A stretch of DNA of 7,571 bases. Source: an uncultured Roseburia sp. (GTDB taxonomy: Bacteria > Bacillota > Clostridia > Lachnospirales > Lachnospiraceae). The stretch's first letter is position 1; every line of letters begins with the position of its first letter. The DNA is taken from contig CAMSEJ010000118.1 of the NCBI GenBank assembly GCA_947057405.1, forward strand, positions 1 to 7,571, written 5' to 3'. Below are positions 5,405 to 7,571 of this stretch, piece after piece. A model generated the notes under the pieces. That model was given only the letters and a program-made list of their open reading frames with translations, was not told the origin of the DNA and did not search any database. Position numbers and translations under genes: made by a program.

Positions 5405-5428
5405 AAAAACCTCCCTGTGTGCTACAAT
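5401..5428 (+). promoter_or_regulatory. asnA promoter straddling the hydrolase stop codon
   Basis: TTGAAA (5401-5406) and TACAAT (5423-5428) are 16 nt apart, with a TG at 5420-5421 forming an extended -10. The -35 box contains the hydrolase TGA stop. The short leader (about 30 nt) has no room for a T-box or other riboswitch. Confidence 0.7.
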
Positions 5429-5463
5429 ACATACTATCAAACATCATAAAGGAGTTAACAAAC

Positions 5464-6474
5464 ATGGGAACAATTATTATTCCTCAGAATTACCGTTCTG
5501 CGCTCAACCTGCATGATACGCAGATTGCAATTAAAACGGTAAAAGATTTTTTTCAAAATCTGCTGTCTGCGCGTCTGAATTTATCCCGCGTATCCGCACC
5601 GCTTTTTGTCGATCCCGCTTCCGGGTTAAACGACAACTTAAACGGTGTGGAACGCCCGGTTTCTTTTGATATCAAAGAACAAAACGGCAGGCGGGCGGAA
5701 GTCGTCCATTCCCTTGCAAAATGGAAACGCTATGCATTAAAGAAATACGGGTTTGCCGAAGGCGAGGGCATTTACACGGATATGAATGCAATCCGGCGGG
5801 ACGAGGAGACGGATCATATTCATTCCATTTTTGTGGATCAGTGGGACTGGGAGAAGGTAATCGCAGAAGAAGACCGTACACTGGATTTTCTGCAGTCCAC
5901 AGTACGCACCGTTTATTCCTGCCTGCGCAAAACGGAAAAATATATGTCCATCCAGTACGATTATATCGAAGAAATCCTGCCTCACGATATCTTTTTTATT
6001 ACGACGGCAGAACTGGAGAAGAACTACCCGGACCTTACGCCGAAAGAACGGGAATACCGTATCTGTAAAGAAAAAGGCGCTGTCTGCATTATGCAGATAG
6101 GGGATGTGCTGGAGAACGGCAAACCGCATGACGGACGTGCGCCGGATTACGATGACTGGGCGCTCAACGCGGATATTGTCATATATTATCCGGTGTTGGA
6201 TATAGCGCTGGAATTGTCGTCCATGGGTATTCGGGTGGACAAGGCGTCTCTGCTTTCCCAGCTGGACAAGGCAGGATGTGCAGAACGCGCCGAGCTGCCG
6301 TTTCAGAAGGCAGTGATCGAAGGGGCGCTTCCGTTTACCATCGGCGGCGGAATCGGGCAGTCGCGTATCTGTATGTTTTTTCTGCGGAAAGCGCATATCG
6401 GAGAGGTACAGTCGTCGCTCTGGCCGGACGAGATGGTACGGGAATGTGAAAAAAGCGGCATTTTGCTTTTGTAA
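5464..6474 (+). CDS. asnA: Aspartate-ammonia ligase (ammonia-dependent asparagine synthetase A)
   Basis: AsnA makes asparagine from aspartate, ammonia and ATP through an aspartyl-AMP intermediate. It is a cytosolic dimer with a fold like class II aminoacyl-tRNA synthetases. The 336-residue length fits (E. coli has 330). Family blocks are all present: GLNDNLNGVERPV (54-66), VVHSLAKWKR (80-89), VDQWDWE (124-130), RAPDYDDW (225-232), ELSSMGIRVD (250-259) and GGGIGQSR (294-301). These build the ATP and aspartate sites, so the enzyme should be active. ATG 5464 follows AAAGGAG (5448-5454) by 9 nt; an open frame further upstream overlaps the hydrolase end and is not used. It has its own promoter and is followed 32 nt later by the DJ-1-like gene with no terminator. 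Confidence 0.98.
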   Translation: MGTIIIPQNYRSALNLHDTQIAIKTVKDFFQNLLSARLNLSRVSAPLFVDPASGLNDNLNGVERPVSFDIKEQNGRRAEVVHSLAKWKRYALKKYGFAEGEGIYTDMNAIRRDEETDHIHSIFVDQWDWEKVIAEEDRTLDFLQSTVRTVYSCLRKTEKYMSIQYDYIEEILPHDIFFITTAELEKNYPDLTPKEREYRICKEKGAVCIMQIGDVLENGKPHDGRAPDYDDWALNADIVIYYPVLDIALELSSMGIRVDKASLLSQLDKAGCAERAELPFQKAVIEGALPFTIGGGIGQSRICMFFLRKAHIGEVQSSLWPDEMVRECEKSGILLL

Positions 6475-6506
6475 AAACAACGCTAAAGATTTACAGGAGG
6501 TTATGT

Positions 6507-7055
6507 ATGGGAAAAACAGTCATTTTTATGGCGGACGGGTGTGAGGAAATAGAGGGCCTGACAGTCGTTGATATACTGCGCCGTGCCGGAATGGAAATTG
6601 ATATGGTTTCGCTTGGAGGGACCCGTACCGTTACCGGATCACACGGGATTGCATTTGAGGCGGATCTGACGTTTGAAGAAGCGGATCCAAACGGTTATGA
6701 CGCCGCCGTACTCCCGGGCGGAATGCCCGGCACGTTAAAGCTGGGAGAGCACGCGGGAGTCAATTTTGTGATACGCTCGTTTGCCGGACAGGGAAAGCTG
6801 GTCGCTGCCATCTGCGCGGCTCCTTCGGTGCTCGGCGCCGCCGGAATTTTGGAAGGCAGGAAAGCGACCTGCCATCCGGGCTTTGAAGACAAGCTTACGG
6901 GTGCCGTATGGTCGGAAGAACCGGTTGTCACCGACGGCAGCGTAATCACCAGCCGCGGCATGGGAACCGCGATTGATTTTGCGCTTGCCATTGTGGAATA
7001 TTTTAAGGATGCAGCCGCCGTGTGCGATTTAAAGCAGAAGCTGGTCTACAGATAG
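6507..7055 (+). CDS. DJ-1/PfpI family protein
   Basis: This 182-residue protein belongs to the DJ-1/ThiJ/YajL branch of the class I glutamine amidotransferase-like superfamily. It starts with VIFMADGCEEIE, where Glu16 corresponds to Glu18 of human DJ-1. The nucleophile elbow AAICAAPS carries the reactive Cys103 (Cys106 in DJ-1), and TCHPG carries His122 (His126 in DJ-1). LPGGMPG (69-75) and TSRGMGTAIDFALAIVE (148-164) are further family blocks. Members are linked to oxidative and carbonyl stress as glyoxalase, proposed deglycase or chaperone; older databases call them ThiJ without proof of a role in thiamine synthesis. ATG 6507 lies 6 nt after AGGAGG (6495-6500). It is probably transcribed with asnA and precedes the CYTH gene by 8 nt. 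Confidence 0.95.
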   Translation: MGKTVIFMADGCEEIEGLTVVDILRRAGMEIDMVSLGGTRTVTGSHGIAFEADLTFEEADPNGYDAAVLPGGMPGTLKLGEHAGVNFVIRSFAGQGKLVAAICAAPSVLGAAGILEGRKATCHPGFEDKLTGAVWSEEPVVTDGSVITSRGMGTAIDFALAIVEYFKDAAAVCDLKQKLVYR

Positions 7056-7063
7056 GGGCTGCC

Positions 7064-7507
7064 ATGGAAATAGAACGCAAATATTTGATTGAAAAGCTGC
7101 CGGAGGATTATAAGGATTATCCGAAGAAGGAGATGGAGCAGGGATATTTATGCACCGCGCCGGTCGTGCGCATCCGCAGAGCCAATGACGATTATATCCT
7201 GACTTACAAAAGCGGCGGGCTTATGGTGCGGGAAGAATACAACCTCCCGCTGACAAAAGCGGCATACGAGCACCTGCGCCCGAAAACAGACGGCAGATTA
7301 ATCCATAAAATCCGGTACCATATTCCGTACCGGGACAAATATACCATAGAGCTGGATGTATTTTTGGATGCGCTCGCGCCGCTTGTACTGGCAGAAGTGG
7401 AATTTGACACGAAAGAGGAGGCCGAACGCTTTGTTCCGCCGGACTGGTTCGGGGAGGATGTTACGTTTTCCCCCGAATACCATAACAGCGCGTTAAGCCG
7501 GCGGTAA
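7064..7507 (+). CDS. CYTH-domain triphosphate tunnel metalloenzyme
   Basis: This 147-residue single-domain CYTH protein has the defining ExExK motif at the extreme N terminus (Glu2, Glu4, Lys6 in MEIERKYLI). Later tunnel residues follow in order: VRIRR (Arg36, Arg38), Lys49 in LTYKSGG, Glu57-Glu58, Lys82 and Arg84 in HKIRYHIP, Glu96 and Asp98 in IELDV, and Glu111/Glu113 in EVEFD. Short bacterial members hydrolyse inorganic triphosphate or nucleoside triphosphates with a divalent metal; adenylate cyclase activity is unlikely at this size. ATG 7064 was chosen because the motif begins there; its AGGGG ribosome site (7054-7058) overlaps the TAG stop of the DJ-1 gene, suggesting coupled translation. 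A GTG at 7022 would only add residues encoded inside the DJ-1 gene. The repeat, not a terminator, follows 3'. Confidence 0.95.
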   Translation: MEIERKYLIEKLPEDYKDYPKKEMEQGYLCTAPVVRIRRANDDYILTYKSGGLMVREEYNLPLTKAAYEHLRPKTDGRLIHKIRYHIPYRDKYTIELDVFLDALAPLVLAEVEFDTKEEAERFVPPDWFGEDVTFSPEYHNSALSRR

Positions 7508-7516
7508 AAGTGAAGG

Positions 7517-7571
7517 GCTTTAGTACTACAGCGAACGATAGGGAGTGGATGGCAAAGGGGCCGTCAGTCAG
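7517..7571 (+). repeat. Dispersed palindromic repeat, copy 2 (cut by window edge)
   Basis: From 7525 to the window end, 44 of 47 bases equal 3540-3586 in the same orientation; the differences are at 7532, 7533 and 7539. The outer end GCTTTAGTACTACAG (7517-7531) resembles the complement of the right end of copy 1. Its arm ACTACAGCGAAC is the exact complement of the copy 1 right arm, so this copy keeps the presumably ancestral palindrome. It lies 9 to 17 nt behind the CYTH stop codon. The right half is outside the window. Confidence 0.85.

Noticed and set aside
5386..5463. 26-codon N-terminal extension of AsnA
   Set aside because: It overlaps the hydrolase end and the asnA promoter; ATG 5464 has a good ribosome site and gives the family length.
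5737..6480. 247-residue open frame on the minus strand
   Set aside because: It is antisense to asnA, whose identity is certain; it has no ribosome site or recognisable domain.

Overview
The window looks like chromosome from a Gram-positive, anaerobic Clostridia species, most likely Lachnospiraceae. This is inferred from the gene content (FeoA/FeoB, a transglutaminase-fold lipoprotein, a probable DUF5721 protein, AsnA, a short CYTH protein), strong AGGAGG-type ribosome sites, GTG/TTG starts and sigma-A promoters of the TTTAC(A/T)-17-TGnTATACT kind. No rRNA, tRNA, CRISPR array, phage gene or transposase is visible. No stretch over 300 bases lacks a gene.

Layout. Bases 1-2485 are read leftward: the N-terminal 304 codons of feoB (cut by the window edge inside its first membrane helix), feoA overlapping it by 4 nt, a feoAB promoter, then a transglutaminase-like lipoprotein gene. 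Bases 2600-3395 are read rightward: a cytosolic probable DUF5721 protein and a cold-shock protein, ending in a strong intrinsic terminator. A roughly 94-bp dispersed palindromic repeat fills the space between that terminator and the convergent gene, an LspA-like peptidase. That gene is expressed leftward with a small four-helix membrane protein (3619-4571). From a divergent promoter region at about 4619-4701 a rightward run begins: alpha/beta hydrolase, asnA (with its own promoter straddling the hydrolase stop codon), a DJ-1/PfpI protein and a CYTH triphosphate-tunnel protein. The window ends inside a second copy of the repeat.

How the genes relate. FeoA and FeoB form a ferrous-iron importer. 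The LspA-like peptidase belongs to the family that matures lipoproteins such as the transglutaminase-like one here, though the two genes lie in different transcription units. AsnA makes asparagine from aspartate and ammonia; the DJ-1 and CYTH genes directly behind it look like passengers of the same transcript, with no obvious pathway link.

Most of the window is ordinary housekeeping content. The least explained items are the dispersed repeat, which contributes the stop codon of the lspA-like gene, the divergent LspA-like protein paired with an unknown membrane protein, and several operator-like symmetric or direct repeats in promoters.
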